IMG/VR virus record: IMGVR_UViG_3300028571_000052
Coordinates: 1 to 38,581 of that record
Strand: one strand, 5' to 3'
DNA from: a virus
DNA length: 38,581 bases
Position numbers and translations under genes: made by a program. Shown here one piece after another: positions 14,032 through 20,236 of the stretch. The notes beneath the pieces are model-generated. The model did not search any database and was not told the DNA's origin. It was given only the letters and a program-made list of their open reading frames with translations. Every line of letters begins with the position of its first letter. The stretch's first letter is position 1.

Positions 14032-14066
14032 AACACCGCTTAGACTGTCGTTAGTCGGGCGGTGTT
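14032..14066 (-). promoter_or_regulatory. Nested hairpin upstream of the ERF gene
   Basis: AACACCGC (14032-14039) pairs with GCGGTGTT (14059-14066), and GACT (14043-14046) with AGTC (14053-14056), giving a two-part stem-loop. It begins 5 bases after the preceding gene and ends about 34 bases before the ERF ATG. The plus strand has T-rich sequence after the hairpin; the minus strand does not, so it is not a simple terminator for this operon. It may be a processing or translation-control hairpin. Confidence 0.45.
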
Positions 14067-14071
14067 TTGTG

Positions 14072-14386
14072 TTAATCTATTCCTAAAAATTTTAATTCGT
14101 TTTGGGTTGGCTCTTTGTGCTTATAGTTGTAGTTAAGCCGCTTTCGGTAGTTCCTGTATTTAAAAGCCTCTTGCCTTAGTAAGGCTTTTTCTTTTGCTGA
14201 TAATGGCACCCTGTAGCTTAAATCATGTTCAATAATTTCTTTAACCCCTATATCTGCCATATCCTCCAATCTTTCAGCTAACTCTTCAAACCAACCGTAG
14301 CTTCCGTTCTTTTTAAAGTAGTAACTTATTTGGTTGCGCTTGTTTACCTTAACCTTACGCATCATTGTTAAATCTCCTAATGCCAT
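14072..14386 (-). CDS. Hypothetical basic protein
   Basis: 104 residues, lysine- and arginine-rich (MMRKVKVNKRNQISYYFKKNG; RNYRKRLNYNYKHK), suggesting nucleic-acid binding. The start may be MALGDL at 14386 or MMRKVKVNK about 21 bases in. It has no known motif. It follows a 42-residue gene and precedes ERF. Confidence 0.6.
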   Translation of the reverse strand: MALGDLTMMRKVKVNKRNQISYYFKKNGSYGWFEELAERLEDMADIGVKEIIEHDLSYRVPLSAKEKALLRQEAFKYRNYRKRLNYNYKHKEPTQNELKFLGID

Positions 14387-14404
14387 TATGCTGCTTCTTT
14401 TAGT

Positions 14405-14533
14405 TTAAATAATTCCGGTGGCTGCTTTCTCCTCTTCCATGCAACGCTTCATGTCAGCCATAGCTGGCTTATTTTTCACGTAAAACATATTAAGCGGTAC
14501 TTTAATGGGGCTGCTGTCGTTATAAATAATCAT
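14405..14533 (-). CDS. Small hypothetical protein, 42 residues
   Basis: ATG at 14533, TAA at 14405. It overlaps the last 14 bases of the cysteine-repeat gene. The product (MIIYNDSSPIKVPLNMFYVK and then KPAMADMKRCMEEEKAATGII) begins like a beta-strand domain and ends in a charged helix. Overlap coupling and sensible composition support a real gene. Unknown function. Confidence 0.55.
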   Translation of the reverse strand: MIIYNDSSPIKVPLNMFYVKNKPAMADMKRCMEEEKAATGII

Positions 14534-15116
14534 TGCGGCAAAAGACGTGCCTGTTAGCCGCTTTTGCAGCTTTCGCAGCTACGCACCTTACGCAGCTTTC
14601 GCAGCTTTCGCAGTCTACGCAGCTTACGCAGCTTTCGCAGCTTACGCAGCTTACGCAGCTTTCGCAGCTTACGCAGCTTTCGCAGCTTTCGCAGCTTTCA
14701 CAGCTTTCGCACCTTACGCACCTTTCGCAGCTTACGCACCTTACGCAGCTTTCGCAGCTTTCGCAGTCTACGCAGCTTACGCAGCTTTCGCAGTCTACGC
14801 AGCTTACGCAGCTTTCGCAGTCTACGGAGCTTTCGCAGCTTTCGCACCTTTCACAGCTTACGCACCTTACGCAGCTTTCGCACCTTTCACAGCTTACGCA
14901 CCTTTCGCACCTTACGCAGCTTACGCACCTTACGCACCTTTCGCACCTTACGCAGCTTACGCAATTCCAACAACCTACGTTAGTGCTGTTATCGGCTTTA
15001 AAGTCAGGGTTTTCTGTCGCAAACTTTTGACTTACGCCGTTAACCGCTTTATCTTTCCGATTAATAAAGTCGCGGTAATTTTTAAAAATTTCTGTTTGAT
15101 TGTTCATTATTTCCAT
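14520..15116 (-). CDS. Cysteine tripeptide-repeat (CxxCxx) protein
   Basis: 198 residues. Residues 1-48 are ordinary (MEIMNNQTEIFKNYRDFI). From about 49 to 178 there is a Cys every third residue, about 43 in all, with the two residues between them drawn almost only from VS, VR, VD, ES and ER. One unit has lost its Cys (ESS). Similar Cys-x-x proteins are known in phages and bacteria from memory and might stack as a Cys-lined solenoid or bind metal. The last 20 residues (AAKAAKAANRHVFC) result from a one-base slip in the repeat frame. The DNA is a 9-bp tandem array. Confidence 0.75.
   Translation of the reverse strand: MEIMNNQTEIFKNYRDFINRKDKAVNGVSQKFATENPDFKADNSTNVGCWNCVSCVRCERCVRCVSCVRCERCVSCERCESCVRCVSCERCESCESSVDCESCVSCVDCESCVSCVDCESCESCVRCVSCERCVRCESCESCESCESCVSCESCVSCVSCESCVSCVDCESCESCVRCVAAKAAKAANRHVFCRNDYL
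14566..14962. repeat. 9-bp tandem repeat array, about 43 copies
   Basis: Minus-strand units are TGC-G(A/T)A-(AGC/AGG/GAC). Only two variable positions exist: A/T in the second codon and three choices for the third. The array keeps three plus-strand frames open as well, so long plus-strand frames here are artefacts. Such arrays slip and recombine easily. Confidence 0.95.
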
Positions 15117-15129
15117 AAGGTATGGGTGG

Positions 15130-15426
15130 TTAGTTTAGTGCGTAGTTTAACTCCTTAATTTCTATTGGCTTCATAAACGGTTTGAATTTTACCGCTAAAT
15201 CAGGGTTGTCAATTATCAAATCAATGTAGCCGCTATCTTCGCTGCCGGGGTTATTGCTAATCATAGCCAACCAACATCCCTCAAGGGCGGTTTCGTTATC
15301 GGGGCCCGTAACTCCAAAAAGGTTTTGCCAATCTTGGTTTGAGGTGCAAAGGCTATGTATTACCCCGTCTTTAAAGTAATAGCAGGTAGCGTAGCGTTTT
15401 TCTTTTACTATGTGTATTATTTGCAT
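15130..15426 (-). CDS. Hypothetical protein
   Basis: 98 residues, mixed alpha/beta with a central GCWLAMISNNPGSEDSGYIDL. Contains MQIIHIVKEKRYATCYYFKDGVIHSL at the start, a beta-hairpin-like pattern. Lies in the early small-gene operon, 2 bases after its upstream neighbour and 13 bases before the Cys-repeat gene. No family recognised. Confidence 0.65.
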   Translation of the reverse strand: MQIIHIVKEKRYATCYYFKDGVIHSLCTSNQDWQNLFGVTGPDNETALEGCWLAMISNNPGSEDSGYIDLIIDNPDLAVKFKPFMKPIEIKELNYALN

Positions 15427-15428
15427 GG

Positions 15429-15707
15429 CTATGCGTTAACAGGTTCAACAAAATCAGTAGCCTTTACATCTCCGCTACTTTCAATAACAGGGGTATTATT
15501 CATAGCGTCAATACATACACGTATACGTATTTGAATAGTATTTATTCGGCTCTTAACCATATCAATCATAGCTAAGTTTTGCTCCTTATAAAATTTGCCA
15601 ATATTCTTATCAATTAGCCCAAATGCAAACTCAAAGTCTTTTGGTTCGTGCAAGGACTGGCATATTTTCTCAAAATCCTTCATGTAATTTTGTTGCCATT
15701 TTTCCAT
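15429..15707 (-). CDS. Hypothetical helical protein
   Basis: 92 residues, mostly amphipathic helix (MKDFEKICQSLHEPKDFEFAF; KSRINTIQIRIRVCIDAMNN) with a flexible acidic tail (SSGDVKATDFVEPVNA). Its ATG overlaps the upstream stop by one base. Unknown function. Confidence 0.65.
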   Translation of the reverse strand: MEKWQQNYMKDFEKICQSLHEPKDFEFAFGLIDKNIGKFYKEQNLAMIDMVKSRINTIQIRIRVCIDAMNNTPVIESSGDVKATDFVEPVNA

Positions 15708-15898
15708 TATAATTTAGATTGAAGGGTTTTTACACGCTTATTAAATAGCTCAAGCAAAGTATTAGTCTGATTGGTAGTAAGCCCAACGCCCGGCTCAAAA
15801 CAGACTAAATTGACTGTTTGAGATGCAACCTGAATATGTTGCTCATTAGTACAGCTATTTATTATAGACGTTACTTTTTGTACTATTAGTTCGTTCAT
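15707..15898 (-). CDS. Small hypothetical protein
   Basis: 63 residues, helical (MNELIVQKVTSIINSCTNEQ; TNQTNTLLELFNKRVKTLQSKL). It is coupled to both neighbours, 3 bases after the upstream 46-residue gene and overlapping the next. Unknown function. Confidence 0.6.
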   Translation of the reverse strand: MNELIVQKVTSIINSCTNEQHIQVASQTVNLVCFEPGVGLTTNQTNTLLELFNKRVKTLQSKL

Positions 15899-15901
15899 AG
15901 C

Positions 15902-16042
15902 TTAGGCGTTTAATTCGTTTTGAACACTATACCACAAATCGCGCTTTGCGTCTGTGTTGGGGTGCGCTATAAAATCTACAACCGCCTCAAAAAGCGCGTA
16001 TTCTGTTTTAGAAGACAGCACTCGTTTTTTACCTTTTTTCAT
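15902..16042 (-). CDS. Small basic protein, 46 residues
   Basis: ATG at 16042, TAA at 15902. Begins MKKGKKRVLSSKTEYALFEA and contains AHPNTDAKRDLWYSVQNELNA. It has a basic start and an amphipathic body. Spacing of 3 bases to the next gene and clear coding sense support it. Unknown function. Confidence 0.6.
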   Translation of the reverse strand: MKKGKKRVLSSKTEYALFEAVVDFIAHPNTDAKRDLWYSVQNELNA

Positions 16043-16113
16043 TTTCACTTTTTTAGTATGTTTGTACTTTTACTTTTTACCGTCTTGGCTTCCTTACAGC
16101 TAGGTCTGTTTTT

Positions 16114-16371
16114 TTATAAGCTGAATATTGCTTTGTAATTAGTATCGTAAAGGCCGGGTATTAGTTGGGCCATAGCCTCGGCATTGTTTTTTAAAAAGGC
16201 TACCAAGCGTTCCTCTTTCCAGTTTTGGTTAATCGCATCTTTAGCATAGGCCCGTACCGATTTTAAATACCCTACGTTGATGTTGCGGCGGTTTTGGCTC
16301 AGTAGTATATCTCCTACTTTTGATGCCCTTAAAACCATGCTTTTAGCTGCTGACTGTTTACTTGTTGCCAT
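16114..16371 (-). CDS. Hypothetical early protein
   Basis: 85 residues, helical and basic in its first half (MATSKQSAAKSMVLRASKVG; NRRNINVGYLKSVRAYAKD). Second gene of the early operon; overlaps the first by 14 bases. Early position suggests host takeover or regulation, but no motif supports a specific role. Confidence 0.6.
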   Translation of the reverse strand: MATSKQSAAKSMVLRASKVGDILLSQNRRNINVGYLKSVRAYAKDAINQNWKEERLVAFLKNNAEAMAQLIPGLYDTNYKAIFSL

Positions 16372-16498
16372 TCTCCAGTGCGTTTTTAGCTATTGCTTTT
16401 GCTTTTGCCATACCGCCCACGCCTTTTATTACACTCTCCTTTACATAGGTGGTTACTGGCTTTACTTTGTCTGCTATTGTTTTTCTGCCTCGTTTCAT
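16358..16498 (-). CDS. First gene of the early operon, small basic protein
   Basis: 46 residues from ATG 16498. Strongly basic (MKRGRKTIADKVKPVTTYVK; GMAKAKAIAKNALENGNK) and thus a likely nucleic-acid binder. Its ATG lies 5 bases downstream of the -7 box of a strong promoter, so its mRNA would be nearly leaderless. The first position in the early operon often belongs to a regulator or host-inhibitory protein; not shown here. Confidence 0.6.
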   Translation of the reverse strand: MKRGRKTIADKVKPVTTYVKESVIKGVGGMAKAKAIAKNALENGNK

Positions 16499-16502
16499 AT
16501 TG

Positions 16503-16533
16503 CAATATTATATCTTATTTTATAATATACAAA
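16503..16533 (-). promoter_or_regulatory. Early promoter with embedded inverted repeat
   Basis: TTTG (16533-16530), a 19-base spacer and TAATATTG (16510-16503), one base from the TAnnTTTG consensus. A perfect inverted repeat ATATTATA / TATAATAT (16505-16512 and 16521-16528) spans the spacer and -7 box and could be an operator, although it is made only of A and T. Confidence 0.65.
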
Positions 16534-16715
16534 ATAAAATGTAAAGTATTTTTAATTATTGCCGTAACTGTTTGATTGTGAAACATAATAATTACTCAAC
16601 TATTTTTACCCTATTATAAAACAGGAAATCAGATAATCAAATAACCGTCAAATAAGAAACGCTTAGATATGCGGGGCATTCAGGTAATTAAATATTAAAT
16701 TTGGGGAGTTGTATC

Positions 16716-16742
16716 AAACAAAAAGCCCCGCTATTGCGAGGC
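16716..16742 (-). terminator. Intrinsic terminator (second copy)
   Basis: On the minus strand GCCTCGC, loop AATA, GCGGGGC, then TTTTTG. The seven-base stem contains one G-T pair. It shares a 20-bp sequence exactly with the terminator at 16896. It lies about 180 bp after that terminator and would end any transcript started in between. Confidence 0.85.
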
Positions 16743-16880
16743 GATTTGCGAAAGACCGATGGGCAGTTCTTATGGTATGCAACTCGGTACATAATCCCGC
16801 CGAGGTGCGCATGAGCGTTGCGGGAATTGTTATAGTAAAGATACAAAGGTTAAATAAGAAACCAGCTATTTAACTTTGGG
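16743..16880 (-). ncRNA. Candidate structured small RNA between two terminators
   Basis: The segment is GC-richer than its surroundings and full of short complementary pairs on the minus strand: AATTCCCGC with GCGGGATT, and CTCGG with CCGAG as an alternative. A -7-like TATCTTTA occurs upstream. Two overlapping frames of 32-34 codons also exist but have no supporting features. The rest of 16499-16953 holds the early promoter, the two terminators and AT-rich sequence with nothing else visible. Confidence 0.4.
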
Positions 16881-16895
16881 CTGTATAAGGTTAAA

Positions 16896-16921
16896 CAAAA
16901 AGCCCCGCTATTAACGAGGCT
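16896..16921 (-). terminator. Late-operon terminator after the spanin-like gene
   Basis: Minus strand AGCCTCG, loop TTAATA, CGGGGCT (with a G-T pair), then TTTTTGTTT. It lies 33 bases after the stop of the spanin-like gene at 16954 and closes the structural-lysis operon. Confidence 0.88.
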
Positions 16922-16953
16922 ATCGATTAAAAAATTACTCTACTATGATAAGA

Positions 16954-17682
16954 TTATTTAGCCAACAACCCGCCAACCAACCCTGCGGCTATGCCTGAAA
17001 ATAACCACAAACCGCGTTTGGGTTTGCGTTTGTCTTGCACAATTATATTATTGGCGGTATGGGCGTACATATTAGGGTTTTCAAACATTAGGCTAATAGT
17101 AGGTTGGCTGCGCTTTAAAAAGCCGCTTTTTTTGTTGCCTATAATTACTTTCATCGTGCCGGGGTAAAAGCCTGTACTGTCAATTAAAATATTTTCAGCG
17201 CCTAAAGTACCCCCAATGTAAAACCATTTATCGTTATAGGCAAAGGTTGTGCCTACGGGAATGGTATTCATTTGCATATATGACAATAAACTGTCATATT
17301 CGCTAATATTTTGCAAATTTGAACTATCCGGAATTTCCGGTGTGTTGGGCAAAGGCTTTGTATATTCTGCTACTATATTAGTTTTACCAGCCCCTACTTT
17401 AGCCTTTACAACCGCTAAAATCGATTTGTATTTCTTGGCCTCATCGCCGGCAACTATTGCAGCATCTTTGTAAGTACCGATTTTTTGCTCCATTTCGTAA
17501 CGGGTAATGCTATCTTTTTGGGTTGCAAGTTTATTAAGTCGGACGGTATCATTTGCCCACGCCGAGCGCATATCATTAATGCGCTTTTGGTGGCAGTTTT
17601 GCAAAAGGAGTAAAACAATAGCTATAACACCCAATATAACGGCTGTTGTTGATTTATTGATTTGAAATTTAGGTAGTTTCAT
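16954..17682 (-). CDS. Spanin-like membrane protein (late lysis region)
   Basis: 242 residues. A hydrophobic anchor at about 13-28 (TAVILGVIAIVLLLLQ) precedes a charged coiled-coil-like region (about 33-110). Then comes a beta-rich domain (FAYNDKWFYIGGTLGAE) and a second hydrophobic stretch at the C-terminus (GLWLFSGIAAGLVGGLLAK). Last gene of the lysis cluster, after endolysin and metallophosphoesterase, where spanins sit. Two membrane ends connected by a periplasmic rod fit a unimolecular spanin-like function. That is inferred from topology; no homology checked. Confidence 0.55.
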   Translation of the reverse strand: MKLPKFQINKSTTAVILGVIAIVLLLLQNCHQKRINDMRSAWANDTVRLNKLATQKDSITRYEMEQKIGTYKDAAIVAGDEAKKYKSILAVVKAKVGAGKTNIVAEYTKPLPNTPEIPDSSNLQNISEYDSLLSYMQMNTIPVGTTFAYNDKWFYIGGTLGAENILIDSTGFYPGTMKVIIGNKKSGFLKRSQPTISLMFENPNMYAHTANNIIVQDKRKPKRGLWLFSGIAAGLVGGLLAK

Positions 17683-17712
17683 AAGTCAAAGATACATTTT
17701 TTATATAAAAGT

Positions 17713-17919
17713 TTAGTTACCTGTGTCTTTTAGTATATACTCGGCAAATTTAATAAGCCCTTCCCTTGCATCGGGTTCTGTTTCGTAAAGGTCAATAAGC
17801 AAGTTAGCTAAAATATCTTCACTATAATACCCCGCAAATTCAATCATACCATCAATTTCTCCAATGTAAAACCATTCTACATAGCCTTCACTCTCAAATA
17901 TGTTCTCTATAGCAAACAT
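17713..17919 (-). CDS. Small acidic hypothetical protein
   Basis: 68 residues, Glu/Asp/aromatic-rich (FESEGYVEWFYIGEIDGMIEFAGYYSE). Its ATG overlaps the stop of the metallophosphoesterase gene by one base. Acidic phage proteins of this size often inhibit host enzymes or mimic DNA, but nothing specific is seen here. Confidence 0.6.
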   Translation of the reverse strand: MFAIENIFESEGYVEWFYIGEIDGMIEFAGYYSEDILANLLIDLYETEPDAREGLIKFAEYILKDTGN

Positions 17920-19121
17920 TAATGGTGTTTATACTCCCATTTTTCGTAATAAGCATTATCATAGAAAGGAATAAACTCGGTTTTGAATTTTGTTATAGCC
18001 CCGTTGCTATCAGTAGAAAACTCTAAAACCCAACCGCCCAAATGTGCGGCAAGCCGTTTCTTTCTCATAAAAGGACTTTGGTCGCAAACGCACCCGCCCT
18101 GTACAATATGAACGCCCCTGTTGTATAGATATTCGGCTTTGTGGTAATGCCCAACTAACAAAATATCGGGCTTCTCTCCGCTTGTATAGCTTTCTACAAT
18201 CTTTTGGGCTGTATATGAAACGGCATAAGACGACCCGCCGCCCGGATGCAATAGCCTAATCCGTGTTTGTCCATTTTCGGCGGGGATTAATATATCAGCT
18301 TCCATGTAGCCCATATATTCCAAATCTGTTCTGCCCTCGTTGTTGGCAATCATAGCCGCATACTTACCGGGCATAATGCCCTCACGCTGCAAGTACCAAC
18401 CCTCATGGTCGTCTCCGTCAATAAATTTAGTTTGTATGCCTTCTCTTTTGGGATAGGTGTTTAGAAAGTGGCGCACCTGACCGTCTAAGCCATGTACCTT
18501 TATTTCTTGCTTGTTAAAACGAGCCTCCCCATCTATCCAGTTGCCTGTGTGCAATACCGTTTTTATGCCTATTTCTTCATAATAATCATAGAGTGCGTTT
18601 AAAACATCAAGCCTTTCGTATTTACTTGCTGCGTGGTTATCTGTAAGATACCCAAACCTGTAAAAGCCTGTACTCATTTTAGATACGTTCAGCACGTTAA
18701 CAGATGCCTTTGCACCCATAGTGGAAGTGGTTACAATGCTGCCCTCTATTTGGATATTATACCCTAATTCAATAAGTTCGGATAAAGCCGTTCTGATAGT
18801 GATGGGGGAGGTGTTCACCTTGTCGGATAACTCCTCTACCGAAAAATGCAAATTAGGTTTTAATAGTTTCTTTAAGCTATCTTTTATATCAATAACAGGT
18901 TCGGAAACTATTAACGGAACTGCTTTTTGCTCTACCGCCATACCGTCTAAGTTAAGTTGGTGTCGGTAATTGCTAAACTGCTTTGCCAAAACACCCCTAC
19001 TAATATTACCACATAAAGGAATAATACGGTTGTAATAGGCCGTCATCCCCTCTTTTGTACTTAATTCGGCTTGAGTGGGTAGGTTAGCTTTGAAAAAATC
19101 TAACCATTTAGCTACTGCCAT
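17919..19121 (-). CDS. Metallophosphoesterase with N-terminal winged helix
   Basis: 400 residues. Residues about 85-135 look like a winged helix (LHFSVEELSDKVNTSPITIRTALSELIELGYNI). The phosphoesterase domain follows: YLTDNH at 159-163 (usual D-x-H), HTGNW at 191-195 (usual GD), DGDDHEG at 235-241 (usual GNHE) and GHYH at 324-327. So the metal-binding set is largely kept, with one Asp replaced by Asn194. It may cleave nucleic acid, nucleotides or a host signal. Sitting in the lysis block is unusual. Start at 19121 follows a small membrane peptide gene. Confidence 0.8.
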   Translation of the reverse strand: MAVAKWLDFFKANLPTQAELSTKEGMTAYYNRIIPLCGNISRGVLAKQFSNYRHQLNLDGMAVEQKAVPLIVSEPVIDIKDSLKKLLKPNLHFSVEELSDKVNTSPITIRTALSELIELGYNIQIEGSIVTTSTMGAKASVNVLNVSKMSTGFYRFGYLTDNHAASKYERLDVLNALYDYYEEIGIKTVLHTGNWIDGEARFNKQEIKVHGLDGQVRHFLNTYPKREGIQTKFIDGDDHEGWYLQREGIMPGKYAAMIANNEGRTDLEYMGYMEADILIPAENGQTRIRLLHPGGGSSYAVSYTAQKIVESYTSGEKPDILLVGHYHKAEYLYNRGVHIVQGGCVCDQSPFMRKKRLAAHLGGWVLEFSTDSNGAITKFKTEFIPFYDNAYYEKWEYKHH

Positions 19122-19122
19122 A

Positions 19123-19197
19123 TTATAGGTTATTATCGTTTTTTGTTGAACTCGCTACGGCAATAATAATTAATATCACCATAACGAAGGCTATCAT
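19123..19197 (-). CDS. Membrane micropeptide between endolysin and phosphoesterase
   Basis: 24 residues: MIAFVMVILIIIAVASSTKN, followed by DNNL. A single membrane helix. Its ATG overlaps the endolysin stop (ATGA) and its TAA is one base before the phosphoesterase ATG. Coupling on both sides in the lysis cluster suggests a holin-like or antiholin-like peptide, or a coupling device. Confidence 0.5.
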   Translation of the reverse strand: MIAFVMVILIIIAVASSTKNDNNL

Positions 19198-19724
19198 TTG
19201 AATAGCTGATATATCTCGTATGGTTTTCGCTGTGCTTTGCGTAACACTATGCTGCGTTGTGGTCCGTTTAATTTGCAGCTAATATGTACCCAAGAAGGGT
19301 TTAATGTAGAGCCAAACTCAAGAATAATTTGGTCAAACACCAATAAGCCTTCACGTTCCATTTCTTGTAGACATTTAACGTATAAATCATTACGCTCTAC
19401 GCCGTCAACTATTAAGTCGGTATCGGCAGCCTCGCCTTTTTTATGCTGGCTTGATGTAGCTCCGCCAATAGCTTTGTTAACCCAAGCGCAACGGAAGCCA
19501 CTACTTATTTTAATATACGAATTAGGGTACTTATCTTTAGTATAATTACTTATAGGTTGAAGTGTTTTAACACAAAGATTGGTTAAAGCATCAACAACTG
19601 CTTGCGGTGGATTGTATTGCTCATTATACTTATCTACATCACGCCTTTGCATTGCATCAGCCGTAGCCGAGCGTAACATTTCGCCAAGGGTAAAGTTGGG
19701 GGATAGCTTAGTGGTTAACTCCAT
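19194..19724 (-). CDS. Endolysin, M15-family peptidase
   Basis: 176 residues. The M15 signature is clear: SSGFRCAWVNKAIGGATSSQHKKGEAAD at 74-101, with zinc ligands H94 and D101, and WVH at 145-147 giving H147. The catalytic Glu is likely E136 in ILEFG. M15A enzymes cut peptidoglycan peptides (D-Ala-D-Ala or related). No signal peptide, so release needs the holin candidates encoded just upstream. Coupled by one base to the upstream membrane protein. Confidence 0.88.
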   Translation of the reverse strand: MELTTKLSPNFTLGEMLRSATADAMQRRDVDKYNEQYNPPQAVVDALTNLCVKTLQPISNYTKDKYPNSYIKISSGFRCAWVNKAIGGATSSQHKKGEAADTDLIVDGVERNDLYVKCLQEMEREGLLVFDQIILEFGSTLNPSWVHISCKLNGPQRSIVLRKAQRKPYEIYQLFK

Positions 19725-20059
19725 TATTCTTTTTTATTAAGGAAAGAGAAAATAGGCAACTTTGGTAAGTACATTATAGCCCTTATACAAAGGTCGGAGC
19801 CAACACCAAGCCCAAAGGCAATGAATAGCAATGTTTCTTCGCTTGCTATTTGTTGGTACTGCTGCAAAAAGCGCATGATAATAGCGGCGCAAACAAAGCC
19901 TACAACAGATTTGGCCCAACGGGTTTTATAAATAAAGTTGTACCAAATAAAGTTGGCTTTTATCAGCGATATAAGCACAACGCCAATAGCCATAAACACC
20001 GCCCCTGCAATTACAATAGGGTAGTTGTCAGTTCCGATAATAAGGTTAATTGTTTCCAT
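19724..20059 (-). CDS. Holin-like membrane protein
   Basis: 111 residues with about three membrane helices: IVIAGAVFMAIGVVLISLI (15-33), WAKSVVGFVCAAIIMRFL (about 48-65) and ETLLFIAFGLGVGSDLCIRAI (about 74-94), and a basic C-terminus (LNKKE). It lies directly before endolysin and overlaps it by one base. Most likely the phage holin or a partner of the 62-residue protein upstream. No family recognised. Confidence 0.6.
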   Translation of the reverse strand: METINLIIGTDNYPIVIAGAVFMAIGVVLISLIKANFIWYNFIYKTRWAKSVVGFVCAAIIMRFLQQYQQIASEETLLFIAFGLGVGSDLCIRAIMYLPKLPIFSFLNKKE

Positions 20060-20234
20060 TTTTTTTTCGGTTGTTTTTAACGGTGTAATAAATAGTAGTA
20101 CCCGATGCGGCTATTGCGGCTACTGCTGCCAAACCTTTTAAGGCTAATTCAACCTCTGTAAATGTTATAAGGGCAATAATTACAGTTAGTAATGTTCCCG
20201 CCAATGTGTTATCGTAGTTATGTTCTACGTGCAT
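20046..20234 (-). CDS. Small membrane protein, possible holin partner
   Basis: About 62 residues from ATG 20234 (MHVEHNYDNTL), chosen because it lies two bases after the upstream stop. An earlier in-frame ATG at 20255 would overlap the fiber gene. Two hydrophobic helices (LAGTLLTVIIALITF and LALKGLAAVAAIAASGTTIYY) and a basic tail (KNNRKKNGNN). Overlaps the 111-residue membrane protein by 14 bases. Two-helix plus basic tail fits a class II holin. Confidence 0.55.
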   Translation of the reverse strand: MHVEHNYDNTLAGTLLTVIIALITFTEVELALKGLAAVAAIAASGTTIYYTVKNNRKKNGNN

Positions 20235-20236
20235 TT

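Noticed and set aside
14566-14962. CRISPR-like or spacer-type array
   Set aside because: Units are 9 bp with no spacers and they code in frame; no cas genes.
14533-15158. Three long plus-strand reading frames across the 9-bp repeats (Gln-Leu-Ser, Ala-aromatic and Ser-Phe-Arg rich)
   Set aside because: A 9-bp repeat keeps one codon pattern in every frame, so all stay open by periodicity. Only the minus-strand Cys frame has neighbours and a start consistent with the operon.
16743-16880. Two overlapping 32-34 codon minus-strand frames
   Set aside because: Neither has a ribosome site or motif, and the sequence composition fits RNA structure better than protein.
17687-17694. TATCTTTG promoter-like box before the spanin-like gene
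   Set aside because: It ends 4 bases from the ATG with no -33 box, and the gene follows its neighbour closely in the operon.
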